Positions 22,640 to 35,215 of a stretch of DNA of 64,000 bases are shown piece by piece. Origin of the DNA: Cycas panzhihuaensis. Lineage: Eukaryota > Cycadophyta. The position numbers and the translations under genes are program-made. The notes below the pieces were generated by a model that made no database searches, was not told the DNA's origin, and was given only the letters and a program-made list of their open reading frames with translations. Position 1 is the first letter of the stretch, and each line of letters begins with the position of its first letter. The stretch is from positions 24,807,741-24,871,740 of the forward strand of contig CM041465.1 of NCBI GenBank assembly GCA_023213395.1. The letters are read 5' to 3'.

Positions 22640-23137
22640 CTAATTCTTATCATATCCCTGGTAAATCCACTCACATAGATCAAAAACTAAAATTTTTAAA
22701 TCTTTAATAAGGCAAAGATGAATTACATTAATAGATGATCCTTTATTAATAATGACATGTTTGATATTAATATCATCTTTTATTATCTCGATGTAGAATG
22801 GAGGTATATCATTTGGCACATGAGCAGGATGATTAGACAAGGTAGCCAAGTCAAAAGAAAGTTTAGAAGTAGATGAAGAGACTACAAAAGGGACTCCCAA
22901 TACATCAAATAAGAGTTGATATTTCTTAGGAAAATACTTCAACAAATTAATAACTAAAATATCTACAGGAATGGTCTTTAATTCATTAACCAAAGAGAAT
23001 GATCCATCCTTTATACTAGAGGGAATGGACCTAAACCTAATGGGACCTTGGGGTATAATAGGTAAAGAGTCAGGGTTCTTTGTCATCAAATCATCGAGTG
23101 ATTTATATGGGCTTACATTCTTTATTATCTCTACCAT
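22640..23137 (-). pseudogene. Aspartic protease region of element A
   Basis: The longest open frame of A, 165 codons. The N-terminal half matches the region preceding the protease in C (RFRSIPSSIKDGSFSLVNEL against the same frame at 44400-44830). KHVIINKGSSINVIHL corresponds to TVIDNGSSMNAMPL in C, so the catalytic D of D-x-G-S/T is replaced by N. IEIIKDDINIKHVI precedes it as in other Ty3 proteases. The protease would mature gag-pol. Confidence 0.75.
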
Positions 23138-23399
23138 GTTTATTATTCTCTTAATTTTGCCACCTCTAGGAGGTTGGAAAACTTGATTACTAGTTCATTT
23201 AGTTGAAGGATTAGATGGAGTAGTAGTCTTATTTAATGAATTAGAACTTGAAGGCTCATATGCATCATCTTAAGCCTATTTTTCCTTGCCCTTATCATCA
23301 TTATTTCCTTTATCCTTATGTTAAGGCAAAGGATCCTTACAAATCATTTGATCTCATGATGACTTGGAAGAGTGATTTGATTAAACATTCATATTTTGA

Positions 23400-25486
23400 G
23401 TAATAGTCTAAACCATATGGTATTTACTTCTGTGATGGGTATCTATTTGATGATACAAGTACCATTTTATCTTTTTGAAAGAAAGAGGAGGTAGAGGAGG
23501 AGCTTGTTTCTTCCTTCCTTTAGTAAGATGGATTACTTTTGTTTCTTAAGAGGGTTGAATTTGAAAAGGGCATTCAACATGCAACTTGATGGTAATTGCA
23601 TACTCCAACAATCTAATAGAAGAAGTTAGGTGATCATAGGTGGGTTCAAGATGGAAAGCCTTTATTGTTTGAATAGTTTCTTTAGAAGGAGTAGGATTCC
23701 CAACCTTCTTAATACCTACCTAAATCTCAAATGTTTCTAAAGATAAAGAATAATTGACAACTTCTTCATAGGTTTAAGGGTCAAGTTTTAGAACTTCAAG
23801 ATGTACATGTGGCCTCAAAGCATTAATGAATAGATCAAATAAGAGACTAGGATCAAGTCATAAATGGAAAATGTGTACTTGGTCTTAAAACCTTCTTACA
23901 AAGTCTTTAAAGGTTTCATTGTGGTTTTGTTTGATAGCCAAAAAGGACTTGATGCCAGATTCAAATGGTCTTGCTACATTAAAATAGTTGATAAAAGAAT
24001 CAACTAATTATTGGAATAAGAGAACAAAAGTTTAAAGAAGTCAGTAAAACCATTTCAAGGAATCACCTTGAATTAACTTAGGAAATAAGTGTATCGTAAC
24101 AAAATCATACGATATGAAATCTACACAAGCAAGTGTAAATACTTGTATATAAAAGGTGAGATCTTAGGAAGAGTCATCTAAAAATTTAAATAACTCAAGA
24201 AGGAATAAAGGCATGGGAGATAAAAGAATCTCATACAAAAAAGAGGATTTCATGTAAACAAGAAAAGGTTCTCTTGGACTTAATATAGTAGGAAATTGAG
24301 GCAAAGATGATAGGTGTGGAATAAAAGAAGGAATATATTACTATTATGGTTATTGGAGGATATAATAGATAGAAGAGTAAATGAAGGATTAAACTAAGTA
24401 ATGGAGTTAACCATAGAATTGGTTTGGGGCATAAGATATTATGGAAGAACGGGATTGAATGAAGGAAAAAGACTGGTTGTATGGTGGGTCTAGGACTATG
24501 TGATAAAGAAGTGGAGTTGGAAACTCCTAACGTGTAAGATTAACTAAGGAAAGTATAAGGATGAACGTGATAGGTATAGGAAACATATTAAGAGGAGGGG
24601 CCTACATTAGATGTCATAGGAGAAGATGCATGAGGTCTAATGCCTTGAGGTAAAACTATATAGGGTACATGATATGGAAATTGGGTTGAGGATGAAGGAG
24701 CATAAGATGAGGTAACCCTAGTAGTATAGGAATGAATAGGTCATAAACTAGGTGAAGGTAAAACCACTTGACTTAAGGTAGGAGCATGAGAAGGATTAGG
24801 GTTACCATAGAAGTAGTACATTCCTATGTAGAAGGTATGGTACAAGGAGAATGAGTCTAAACTTGTAACTTGGAAGGATAAGAAATAGGTTGAGAGTGAG
24901 TTGACTTATGATCTTTCATCTCCTCTAAAGGAGGAGAATGAGGTCTTGATGGAGGCCTTAATAAAGGAGGCTGGGAAGGTAAAGGAGATCGAACAACATC
25001 AGGAGCAATTGAGGGCTCAACTTGGATTAACTCATACTCCTTACATAATGGATCAAATTGATGAAATTATGGTGTGGATACCATGGTATGAGTGTTCGAA
25101 TAAAATGGACCTTGATATCTAGGGATATGAAGAGGAGAATAAATTCTGATAAGAACTAACTCAAAATATGATATATGCATTTGTATAAGAAGTGGTTCTT
25201 CTTGAGCAAAAGAAGGATCTATAAAAGAAGAATTACCATGAAATTGAGAAGGTTCTAGATACCCTTGCTTAACAAGTATTTCATATAACTGAGTTAAATC
25301 TTTAGAAGGGTAAACATAAGAACCATGAGTATGATGTTCCGAAGAATCAACATAGGATGATGAAACTTCTTGAGCAATATGTGAAGGTTATGTTTGAAGA
25401 TTAGAAAAGAGGCCTTAAAGCCTCAATGATCGCCTAGGGGTAGGTGTTGTATTTTCCATTACTTTAAATAAGAGGACAAATAGTAA
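23400..25486 (-). pseudogene. Gag of element A
   Basis: The capsid core lies at about 24060-24180: DLTFYIQVFTLACVDFISYD and FPKLIQGDSLKWFY, matching DLAEHARSFSMACIDYWAYN and FPRSLQGDALKWFY in C. A zinc-finger-like stretch at about 23410-23465 reads W-Y-L-Y-H-Q-I-D-T-H-H, a decayed C-x2-H-x5-H type finger. The N-terminal part (24250-25486) is low-complexity and full of stops. Open frame 24901-25122 on the plus strand is only its shadow. Confidence 0.7.
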
Positions 25487-25502
25487 TCCCTAGTATGGTC
25501 AC
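25487..25502 (-). promoter_or_regulatory. Putative primer binding site of element A
   Basis: On the minus strand gtgaccatactaggga lies beside the inferred LTR edge. It closely resembles ttgcgactatactaggga at the same place in C (47226-47243). The shared sequence supports the LTR boundary at about 25503-25511. The tRNA cannot be fixed; relatives in this group usually use a tRNA with a TGGCGAC... complement. Confidence 0.5.
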
Positions 25503-26156
25503 TAGAAAGATGGTTGGGTCTTGGGTTGTACCTAAACTAAATCTCTCAACAAACAAAATATTTCTTTTATTTCAAATTTTGATTAAGATATATAAAGTCT
25601 AAGGAGACCTAAGTGACCACCTTTATCCAACTCCTAAGAATGAGTTTCCACTTGAATGTATCATTTAATAATCATATGAGTGAATGAGGCAATAAAAGAC
25701 TAGTATATGAGGGGATGATTGAATCTACTAGCCTGCACAACTAGATGGAGGAGTTCTAAGTTCAAGATTATATTAACAATATCTATTGTGTCCTTCTTAG
25801 GGACTACTTTCCTCCTATTCCTTTAACTTTTAGAGTTTTATTTGAATGGAGAAGAAGGGCTAAGTGATGGAAAGGGTTTTGTTTTCTTGTTTTCATTTTT
25901 GTATTTTATGTATTTTTTCTTTTATGAAATGAAATGAAAAATAAGAGAAATCAATGAAAGTACAAAATCTATCCACCTAATTTTCAAGATATAAGCAAGA
26001 GAGTTAAATACACATGCAATATATTTTTTTTATTTATTTAAAAGATGAAAAATGCTAAAAATAAAATACAAAACTACCTTATTTGGAGTGCAACACATAC
26101 TTTTTTATAAAAAAAGAAATAATCATGAAATACAACTAACTCCACTAACAACTATG
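25503..26156 (-). repeat. 5' LTR of element A, first part
   Basis: 25998-26156 matches 11096-11250 (aaatacacatgcaatat onward); 25503-25997 has no partner in the window because the other LTR is truncated. The copy is interrupted after CTATG (26152-26156), the left target duplication of B. Confidence 0.7.
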
Positions 26157-26513
26157 TGTGTGTTGTGTCTAAAATCTCATATGGAACAAGCATAAGAATC
26201 CATAATTACAACATTCATTACCATGTAGTAATATATGGGAGCACAAAAACCATAGTCATTATATTATGATGGGTTGCTCTAGTTCTCTCACAACTAGAGC
26301 TGACCCAGAATAGTACACATAGAATGGCCTATAATAAATTAGAATTATGGAAGACCTCCTTACATGTAGCAATAACCAACGGGCCATGACTGTTTGTCAA
26401 AAATAACTACTTCTTTTTACATCCTTTCATCCTAATATTTATACTTACTATGATCCAAGTTAGTTGCAATCACTACAGATATAATAAAAGGTTGCAACTT
26501 AACTACCTACACA
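26157..26513 (-). repeat. 3' LTR of element B
   Basis: 357 bp, TGTGTG...CTACACA, pairing with 52838-53189. Two copies of gttgcaa (26463-26469, 26491-26498), the core of the internal 19-bp array, lie near the end that is U3 on the element's strand. It is followed by the pyrimidine block tatctctcccttc, the polypurine tract of the minus strand. Confidence 0.92.
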
Positions 26514-26599
26514 TATCTCTCCCTTCATAAAACTTATAAGTATTATTACTTATAAGCTCACATTATAGGAAATAATGAAAGAAACATAGCAATTCAACC

Positions 26600-28400
26600 T
26601 TCTTTGTCCTTTTTTATCCTCTCCATTTTAGCCCAAATTTTCTGTGGATTAGGTCTATATACTATACAAGGCAGAGTTACTCCTTGTTTCTTATAATGGT
26701 CATATAAGATTACTATATTACATAATGCCTGTAAATGAGCCATTGTCAGCTTCTCTCCAGAATGCGTTTATTCAATTTCTTCCTCCAACTCATATTTCCT
26801 TGTTTCCATGGAGAGCAGATCCTCTTGCAGGGACTTGATCATCGACCAAAAGTGGTTTGTATACTCTGCATTCTCCCAAGTCTGCATAATCTAAGCACCC
26901 AACTTCCAAATTACCTTTTCCAGGCTAGGTGGAATTTGTTCACTAAATAAGGCACTGAAGGCTGGTACTAAATGCTCCATTCGAGAGGTATCACCTACCT
27001 AATACATGATGAACTTAATTAAAAATTCTAGTTTCACTTCGCAAGCAACTAAATGGTCTTATATCTTCTAAATTCTCTACATATCCATAGGGGGTCTCTT
27101 ATTCCTTATCTCTAATTCAGTCACTAGATGTCAAATAACTTTTGCCAGAAATGAAACTTTCCAATGTGCCACATTATATGGTTGATACTCCATTGAGTTA
27201 ATTCCTTTTTTTGTTAGTTCTTCATTGTTAAAATTGACCTTAGTTGGTTGATTATTTAATATTTCTGATATTTTCTTCTTTAACTTTTTTTTAGCCATCT
27301 TTCTCCTCTTCTGCTTCTCTTCTTTTGTGTTACGAATTTTCTCTACTTACTTGGCTAGTTATTGCCCTAGGAATTCCTCCTTTACCAACACACTTCCCAT
27401 TTTTTGTTTCCCTTTTCTAATTTCTTCTTTCTTCTGCTCCTCCTTTTTTTCCTCTTCCTCCTTCTTTTGTGGGGTCACCTCTTCCCATAGTCACTTCTTA
27501 CCTTTGTCTTCTATCGGTACCTTCTGAGGAATTCCTGCCTAACCTTTTTGTGAGAAGAAATCCCTTACTTTTTCCTATAACTTTCTTCACCATGTTTCCC
27601 CTTTATGCTTGAAATGAATTATCAAGGTCATTATTGTTGTCTCCCCTTACTTCCTGTTTGGCAATGTAATCATTGCACACTAAGAGTATAATAAGGCTTG
27701 AAACAAACTTTGATAATAAAACATAGTTGATTGAGGTTTCATTTTAATATTGACTAGCTTTTCTAGAATTATCCCTCTAAGAAATGATGCCCAATTAAAC
27801 CTTACTCTACATGCTACTTGCAACAAAGTCATACTCATTTCTATAGGTATAAATAATTTTTTTTTGCTCAATATTACCCTTGTAAACAAAAAATATGCTA
27901 CCTAACATGTCAATCTATCTACAATGCTGACAATCTAAATTCCCAAAGTGGATACATCTACAACTTAGGCACCTAGTTCCTCCACTATCTTCTCCTAGGG
28001 AATTCTTTTATCCCTAGGTACCATTCTACCTATCTAAGGTAAACCCCAAATATTTACAATTGTTTGGGATGAGGTATCCAAAATATTTAGTTGTTAGGTT
28101 ACCAATCGGATCATGTCTGTTAAGAAATATATTGTACGTGGAAATAATGCAACCTACACATACTGAGAAAATCCCACTTTTGTCAAATTACCTTCCTTTA
28201 GTCAGCATCTGGTATATCTCGCCATTCATGCCTAATCTTATCATCATTGACTACGCATAAATTGATTTACATTTGCACCATTCTGTTAATCCTTGTAATT
28301 CCTTTCACCTCCAATCCCTTTATCTTCGAAATCCGCACTAGTTCCATCCTAATTTCGTTATTTGAATTCTGCCATACCATGTAAAACCATCATGACTTTC
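26600..28400 (-). pseudogene. Possible accessory coding region of B, unrecognised
   Basis: Between the tandem array and the 3' LTR. On the minus strand open pieces include 27680-27889, containing LLQVACRVRFNWASFLRGI and KPQSTMFYYQSLFQALLY. A very basic Lys/Arg/Glu-rich stretch follows at about 27250-27560. The composition looks like a broken protein with a globular part and a charged tail, but frames change and stops are many. I cannot name a family. A sense accessory gene after integrase is known from several plant Ty3 lineages. Confidence 0.35.
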
Positions 28401-28779
28401 TTTGTGGTTGCAATTACTTGATTGCAACTCCTGATGTACCTCCATTACATCCATCCAATGCATGTCAACCACTTACAATCTTCATCGTACTTGATTTAAT
28501 TCAAGATGTGTGTCATCTAGTTATTGTTGCTTTCTTTCCACCGCTTTGCCGTCATCACTATTAATACTTGCCTTTCTCTCATCCGCATTGAATTGATAGG
28601 ACCTTTTGTTCAAATTGCAATACTTCAATAGTAATTCACTTATTGTGTCATTCTATTTCCTATTTACTATTTCATCATTCCATTTGCAATTACTACTCTC
28701 CCTAATTTTGCTTTTTCCTGCCCCTTTTGCCTTCGAGTGATGATTCCAAATTAATCCTGAATTACAAATTTTCTTCCCT

Positions 28780-29770
28780 GTTGCAGCCTTGCCTCAAATT
28801 TACAAGTTTGCCTCTAGTTGTATTGTATTACCAGGTTATGACTTTTAGATTGTAACTTGTCTTCGAGTTGTGGCTTTACATCTAAGTTACTACTTTTCAT
28901 CTGAGTTATTATCTCCTATTCTAGTTGTAACTTTGCATCCAAATTAGAACTTTACATCCATATTGGAACTTAACATCAAGTTACAAATTTGCATTCAAGT
29001 TATGACTTCAGGTCTTGATGGCAACTTTATGTTCATGTAGTATTTTCTCATCTCCATTATAACTTTGCAACTTCATGTTCTGGTTGCAACTTTGCATCCT
29101 AGTTGTAATCTTTACGTCTAAGTTGCAACTTTGTATCCTACTTATAACTTTACTTCTGAGTTGCAACTTTGCATCCTGGTTGCAACTTTACTTTTGAGTT
29201 GTAACTTTGCATCTGAATTACAACTTCACATCCGAGTTGCAATGTTGCTTCCTAGTTGCAACTTTACTTCCGAGTTGCAACTTTGCTTCTAGGTTGTAAG
29301 TTTGCATACTAGTTGCAACTTTACATTCTAGTTACATCTTAACTTTGCGTCTGAGTTACAACTTTTCATCTTGGAAGTAACTTTACTTCCAAGTTGCAAC
29401 TTTATATCTGAGTTATAACTTCACATCCTAGTTGCAACTTTGCTTCCTAGTTACAACTTTATGTTCGAATTACAACTTTGTGTCTAAGTTGTAACTTTTC
29501 TCCCAGGTTGCAACTTTACATCCTGGTTGCAACTTTACGTCCTAGTTGCAACTTTGCTTCCAAGTTGTAACTTTGCATTCGAGTTATACCTTTACATCCT
29601 AGTTGTAACTTTGCTTCTAAGTTACAACTTTACGTTTGAGTTACAACTTTACATCCCAATTGCAGCTTTGTTTCTGAGTTGTAACTTTACGTCTGAGTTA
29701 CAACTTTGCTTCCTAGTTGTAACTTTGTTTCTAAATTGCAACTTTGCATCTGAGTTGCAACTTCACTTAT
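28780..29770. repeat. 19-bp tandem array with palindromic core GTTGCAAC, about 50 copies
   Basis: Unit gttgcaactttgcttccta, 19 bp. It is fairly regular from about 28917 to 29770, with degenerate copies from about 28780. Copies vary mainly in the last ten bases; the core alternates gttgcaac, gttacaac and gttgtaac. Because 19 is not a multiple of three it cannot be held by a reading frame; the periodic hydrophobic frame at 29527-29910 is a by-product. It lies between the integrase of B and its 3' accessory region. Confidence 0.93.
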
Positions 29771-29939
29771 TACAATATAATTTCTTGATTTTGAGCTTAT
29801 ACCTTTTCTTTCAACTGATTGCTTCCATAATGGTCATCATAAAGGAATTCTGCTCTTATGGTTCTTGTGCTCTTTTTTTCTTTTATTTTGTAATATACCT
29901 TTTTAGTTGACTTCTGTTGACTAGTTTCTAAAACAATGT

Positions 29940-30990
29940 TCTATCAAGCTATTGGAGTCACACTGCTCCATTTATCCAAATGTAATTTACTCTGTATGGG
30001 CCAAGCCATCTCAACTTTAGTTTGCCTAGTTTAATTCAAAATTTACTGTCATAAAGCAAAATAATATCTCCTTCTTGGAAATGTGGAACCTTAAGATGTC
30101 AATCATGCCATGCCTTTCTTTTCATTTTCTCTGCTTTCAATTCCCACTAAGCTCTTGCCTATTTTTTATCCAGGTTCATCAAGTCAATGTACCGTTAATC
30201 TCATAAATCAACTTCTGATAGCCACAATTCTGATGTCATCCTTAAACTTTTTGTTTGAAATTCCAAGGGAAGTATAGCTTCTAGGCCATAGACTAATTGA
30301 AATAGAGTTTGCTTATGTGGTTGTTTCACTATTGTCTAGTCTGCCTATAAAACTGAATAGAGGTGCTTTGCCCAATCTATATGTCCTTGGTTATAAATTT
30401 TTTATAAAGCCAACTTTAAAATTTTATTTGTGCTTTCTACCTAGCCATTCACTCTTAGGTAATATGGAGAAGACTTGGAATGTTGAACCTAGAATTCTTG
30501 CATCAATTGATTTATTATTTCATTAAGAAAACTATTGCCTTCATCCAAAATAATCTCCAATGGACAATCGAATCAAATGATTATCATTTTGTAAAGAAAC
30601 CTAGCAATATTTTATGCATCACATGTTTTCATTACTTTAGCCTCTGTCCATTTTGTTAGAAAATCTGTGGCAACCAAGATGTATCTTACATTTTTACATC
30701 AAGTTGGTGGGCTAATTGGTCCAATAAAGTCCAATCCCCATTTTTAAAATGCCGCTTGAGCCAATATAGGATATAAAGGCATTAAATAGTTCATCACTGG
30801 CTTTCCAACCCATTGACATACATCATAACTCTATACCCACTTCTGTACATCTCCAAAGATTTTAGGCCACTATAAACTTGCTAGTAGAATTTTTCTACTC
30901 ATAGATTTTGTGCCTTGATGTTTTGTTGTGACTCTTTTGTGGGCTTCTCTAATAACATCTTCCACTTTGTATCCCATTATACATTTTCTT
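29940..30990 (-). pseudogene. Ty3 integrase of element B
   Basis: Right to left: zinc domain EAHKRVTTKHQGTKSMSRKI followed by WPKIFGDVQKWV and YDVCQWVGKP (H-H-C-C, one C changed to Y), core WGLDFIGPISPPT (first D), ATDFLTKWTEAKV, ILDEGNSF (second D), SSPYYLRVNG*VESTNKILK (E), and C-terminal FQEGDIILLYDSKF and LRWLGPYRV. Several TAG codons interrupt it. All three catalytic acids are still readable. Confidence 0.88.
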
Positions 30991-31279
30991 AAAATTTGAT
31001 TAGGTCCCATTCTATACAACATTCCTTGAATCAGTTGGAAGGGAAAGGTCTTTTTAATAAAACTTTATTGTTCAATGCACTTCATCCCTATCGATGACTG
31101 TCCTATTAACAAAAATCGTGTGATATCCTTATACCACTCAGGTACTACTTGAATAGCGAACAATTTTGCATTTCAAAAAATTATCTTAAATACATGTTGT
31201 TGGTTCCCCATCCACCTCTCTTGATAGTATGTTTGGGACTATATGTTTGGCTCCCTTTTTCACAATAATCTTAAAGATG

Positions 31280-32620
31280 AATTCCTAAAATAACATGACC
31301 CATGTACTAATTTTTCCTTAGAAAATGGGCTTATTAATTAAATATTGAAGTGCCTGGTGATAAAAAAAAAAAAGAAGGATTAGCTAATAAATAGTACCTA
31401 AATTTCTAGAGAGCATACAACATGCCCAATCCTTCTTGTTTGGTTGAATAGTTATTTTTAGCATCCATCAATTTCTGGTTCATAAAATAAATAGGTAAAT
31501 CAATCTTATCATCTTCTAGTTGTGTTAATACATACCCAATGGTGAATAAAGAAGTATCTACATGTATGTGAAAGGGTTTATCCCAATTTGGGAACCTCAA
31601 GATTAGTGCTTGAGTTATCTTTTTCTTTAGCAGTTCAAATACTAATTGCTGTTGAAGATGACATTGCCATTATATCTTCTTTTTTAATAAAATTTCCAAA
31701 GGAATTGCTATCAGAGAATAATCCTTTATTAATTTTTGATAATACTCATCATTCCTAAGAATGCTTTCACTTAATTCTAAGTTTTTGGTACTGGAAAGTT
31801 TAAAATTACTGTGACCTTATTTAGATCTATCAATAATCCTTCTTTTGTTACTACATGTCCTAACAAAGTTCCAAATGGCACTATAAAGGTGCATTTCATA
31901 GGATTCAAACAAAGATTATTTTTCTTACAAGTTTCCAACATTGACCATAAACATTCCAGATGATTTTTTAATAAAGTAAATAATGTCTAGTCATCCAAAA
32001 ATACTTCAATTATTTTCCCTATTAATCATTTAAAAGTATTAAGAATGACCCTTTGGAATATTACTAGAGTATTTGTAAGTCTAAAGGGCATTGCCCAAAA
32101 TGCATATGTACCCCATTCTATGATGAAGGCTGCCTTTAATTAATCTTCAGGTGTGATTCAGACCTAATTGTATCTGCTGAATCTATCAGTGAACAAGTCT
32201 ATCTCATGTCCTGCAACATTTTCCAAAATATCCTTTGTGAAAGGGATTGGAAATGGTCCTTCTTGGTGACTTTGTTCAAGGCTTTGTAATGAATACAAAC
32301 TCTTAATTTACCTTTTTTTTTAGGACTACCACTATAGGACTCACCCATTCACTATTTTTTACTTCAAAAATATAGTCTGCTTCCAACAATTTATCTAATT
32401 TAGCCTTAACTTGTTCTTTATACTTAGGATTCATATGATATGGTCTTTGCTTCAGCAATTTTTCTCCTTCCATTAATTCAATTTTATGTTCTCCTAACTC
32501 AGGTAGAATACCTTTTAGGTCTTTATAGGACTAGACAAAGATATCTTTAAATTTCAAAAATAGTGCAGTTGCTTGCTGCACCATTTCTTCCTTCCAATAA
32601 TCACCCACAGTGATTATTCA
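31280..32620 (-). pseudogene. Ty3 reverse transcriptase and RNase H of element B
   Basis: The RNase H piece 31406-31600 is open: MRFPNWDKPFHIHVDTSLFT, then YFMNQKLMDAKNNYSTKQE and GLGMLYAL, with the first catalytic D retained. RT upstream shows IIEVFLDD*TLF (active site x-x-D-D followed by a stop, about 32010), HLECLWSMLETCKKNNLCLN, KCTFIVPFGTLLGHVV and AFIIEWGTYAY. The gene continues right into 32620-32904, where element C interrupts. Confidence 0.87.
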
Positions 32621-35010
32621 TGGCTATTTCTTCATCCCGATATTAATCTCCCATGCTTTTAGCTTTTCCCCTATTACTGTTTTGCCATCTGGTCCTAATG
32701 CATAGGCTGGTATATTATCAATATTCAGTTCCATTATGGAACTAGTTTGCAAAACCTCTTTTTCTATTTGAAAATAATATGCTTCTTACGTTTGAAAGAT
32801 TTGTTCTTTAATCTATCCCACCCTTTTTTAAACATTCTCATAAAACTTAAAAGGAAGATTTTTACTTATTCGAAACCAAGAATTAAAATTATGTAATTGT
32901 ACTCTGGATGTACATCTACAAGATAACCACCTAGCTAAGTAGGAATAACGAGGATAATCAATAATGGTATTGAGGGTATAGATAGAATCCTACGAGCAAG
33001 GCAAGTACCACGCAGGGTGCCCCGTGCACTAAAGCACAAGTTCGAGACCTGTGGATGATACCCAACTACCTAAGGGTGGTTCCCCTACTTCAACTATGAA
33101 GAGGGAAGGCAAAAAGGTAGCATGGATAGGCTTCGGAGGAAAGTCCTCCTACCCTTGGATGGCCAGAAGGGGAGGAAGGGAATCCCCGAAGGTTTCCCTA
33201 TGGTGGAGGGAAACAACCAGAAGTAAGGTAGGCAAATAGCCTATGGCACGGCTAAGACCTCCTCGGTTATTTGGCTAAGCAGATAGAACCGAGAAAAGAG
33301 GAAGGGGCTAGGAGCAATCGATCGCCCCAAAATCCCCCCTTGAGGGTACAACCAAAGGAAGCGAGAATGCTAGGGTGTGTGCAAGCAAACCAAATCAAAC
33401 AAAACAAGCCAAGGGGGCAAGGATAACATTTACGAGCTAAGGGAAAAGGCTAAGGAAAATTTCCTAAGAGTCCTTTTCCTAAATAGGTATAGTATATAAA
33501 GTGCAACATATAACATGCAAACAAAAGAGGTTGATTTCCCTTTTTCCTTTATCTTTCTAAATTACTACCATGCAACCTTTTCAAAATAGAAAAAGTGAAG
33601 CAAAGTAAGGTCACATACCTAGGATAAAGGCATGGTTGAGGCAGCGATGCTCCCACTAGACACCCCAAGTTATCCCATGAAACAAGCGGCGAAAAGTCGC
33701 GGTGGGGTAGAGCATGGGGCTTCCTTACCTTCCCCAAAAAGTAACAATAAAATGCTAGAAATAAAAAGAAAAGTGATAGCAAAAATAGAATGCTGCAACA
33801 AAATGTAAATAGATTCACTTACCCAGGAGAAAGAAGGGAGGAGAAGTTCCTCACATTCTCCTTTTACCTACAAGTGAACACAAAGATTCCCTTCCGGAGA
33901 AAGGAGTCTAACAATACAAGGAAGAGCACCAAAACATATATATGCATGTGCTGAAAGCTAGATCTCTATGCATACACATAAGTACTTACCAATCACAAGT
34001 TTACAGCGATACGCTATAGTCTAAAAATACCTAAATAAAAGGTATATAAATAGGTGAGCCTCGTAGTGACCCACTTCCCGCAAAGGGTAACCCTACCCTC
34101 CCTCAAGGAGCCACAGGGCTACGAGAGTATGGCTACAAAAACTGGCTGTAAATAGAGGTAACAAAAGTACAAAGAGAGCTCAAGGAAGTCCATAATAGAC
34201 CGAAGTGCTATAGGGAGCAAACTAGGCTGTTAAGAGAGGAGTTGAGCTAGAAGGAGCCTTCGAGGCTTATGCGTTACCTGGATGGGAGAAATAGGCCTGC
34301 AATCCAGCATTGCAATAGGTGCAAATGCTGGTTTCAGTGGCTAGAAATGATCCCCTAATCCCCTACCCACTCCAGTGACAGCACGGGGGTAAAAGAGAAG
34401 GGCTTGGAGGGTGGAAGCCTCTTAGGAGTGCAAGGGTGGTAGAGAATCCACCCAGCTCTATACCAAACCCTGTGAAATCCTCTTGTACCACTACCCTAGG
34501 TGTGAAATATAGGAGAGGAGCCTCAAACAACAGAGAAATAGCTACAGCAAATTAAGAGACAAACTCTAGAAAATAAGAAAAAGAAACTAGCAACAAGCAT
34601 GCACAAAGCTGGGCATGAACTGAGCAAGAAAAGAGCTTCAAATCAACAAATACCTCAAGGAAAATGAGGAGGCATTTGCCTCTGCAAGAGCCGACTAACA
34701 AGAGGCTAAAAACCTATGAAGAAGGCTGAGATGCAGTAGGTATAGGGCCCCTACTGAGGCGGTTGAGAGAAATCTTGCTTCTGAAATAACTCAATGCTTG
34801 CATAGGCAAAGAGACCCTGAAAACTCCTCAAGAATGCCTCCTCCGGGGCGTGCAATGGGCTGTGAGGATGTCACAATGAGGCCTAAGGAGGGCTAGGCAT
34901 AGGGGAGTAGTTGCAGGTCCTGAGAGTGTAACAGAGTAGAAAGCAAGGAAAATTTCCTTAGTGTTCCTTCTAGAAAAACCAAAAAATATCTAAAAAGTAA
35001 CTTAAGAAGA

Positions 35011-35020
35011 GCTTAAATAC
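35011..35020 (-). promoter_or_regulatory. Predicted LTR TATA box of the C family
   Basis: Minus strand GTATTTAAGC, preceded by a conserved CCCTAATCACTC/AATTAGGGTTGGGG block. The same place in the other C LTR is 49352-49361, in D 57171-57180, and in E (plus strand) it is TATAAAA at 54723-54729. Conservation across four LTRs supports it. Transcription would run leftward in C. Confidence 0.65.
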
Positions 35021-35124
35021 TCAGCCCCAACCCTAATTGAGTGATTAGGGCTCGGCTAGCACTAAGGTGGGTCAAAGGACACGTGGCAATTCTACAATAA
35101 ATGCGAGAATTACCATGGCAGGTT

Positions 35125-35215
35125 TAAAAAATAGTTTATAACAGTCGCACCACGGTACAAATTACGGTACCATGATAAACACCATGGTTCCGCGCACTTT
35201 GCTGCAGTGTGGGGC
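35125..35215. repeat. GC-rich hairpin motif cluster in the LTR promoter region of C
   Basis: Contains cgcaccacggtac, attacggtaccatga and aaacaccatggttccgcgca. These are degenerate copies of a GCACCGCGGTACC-type motif, about 110-190 bp upstream of the LTR TATA on the element's strand. Counterparts: 49483-49545 in the other LTR, 57300-57388 in D, 54531-54600 in E. Confidence 0.65.

Noticed and set aside
26735-27527. Plus-strand frames rich in Ser/Phe/Leu (for example 27327-27527)
   Set aside because: Reverse of a basic Lys/Glu-rich minus-strand stretch; the minus strand is the coding orientation of B.
28780-29770. Possible CRISPR-like array
   Set aside because: Units abut without unique spacers, and the context is a plant retrotransposon.
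29527-29910. Open frame for a periodic hydrophobic protein that could look like a membrane protein
   Set aside because: It lies inside the 19-bp tandem array; three units (57 bp) create a 19-residue period automatically. No conservation of frame.
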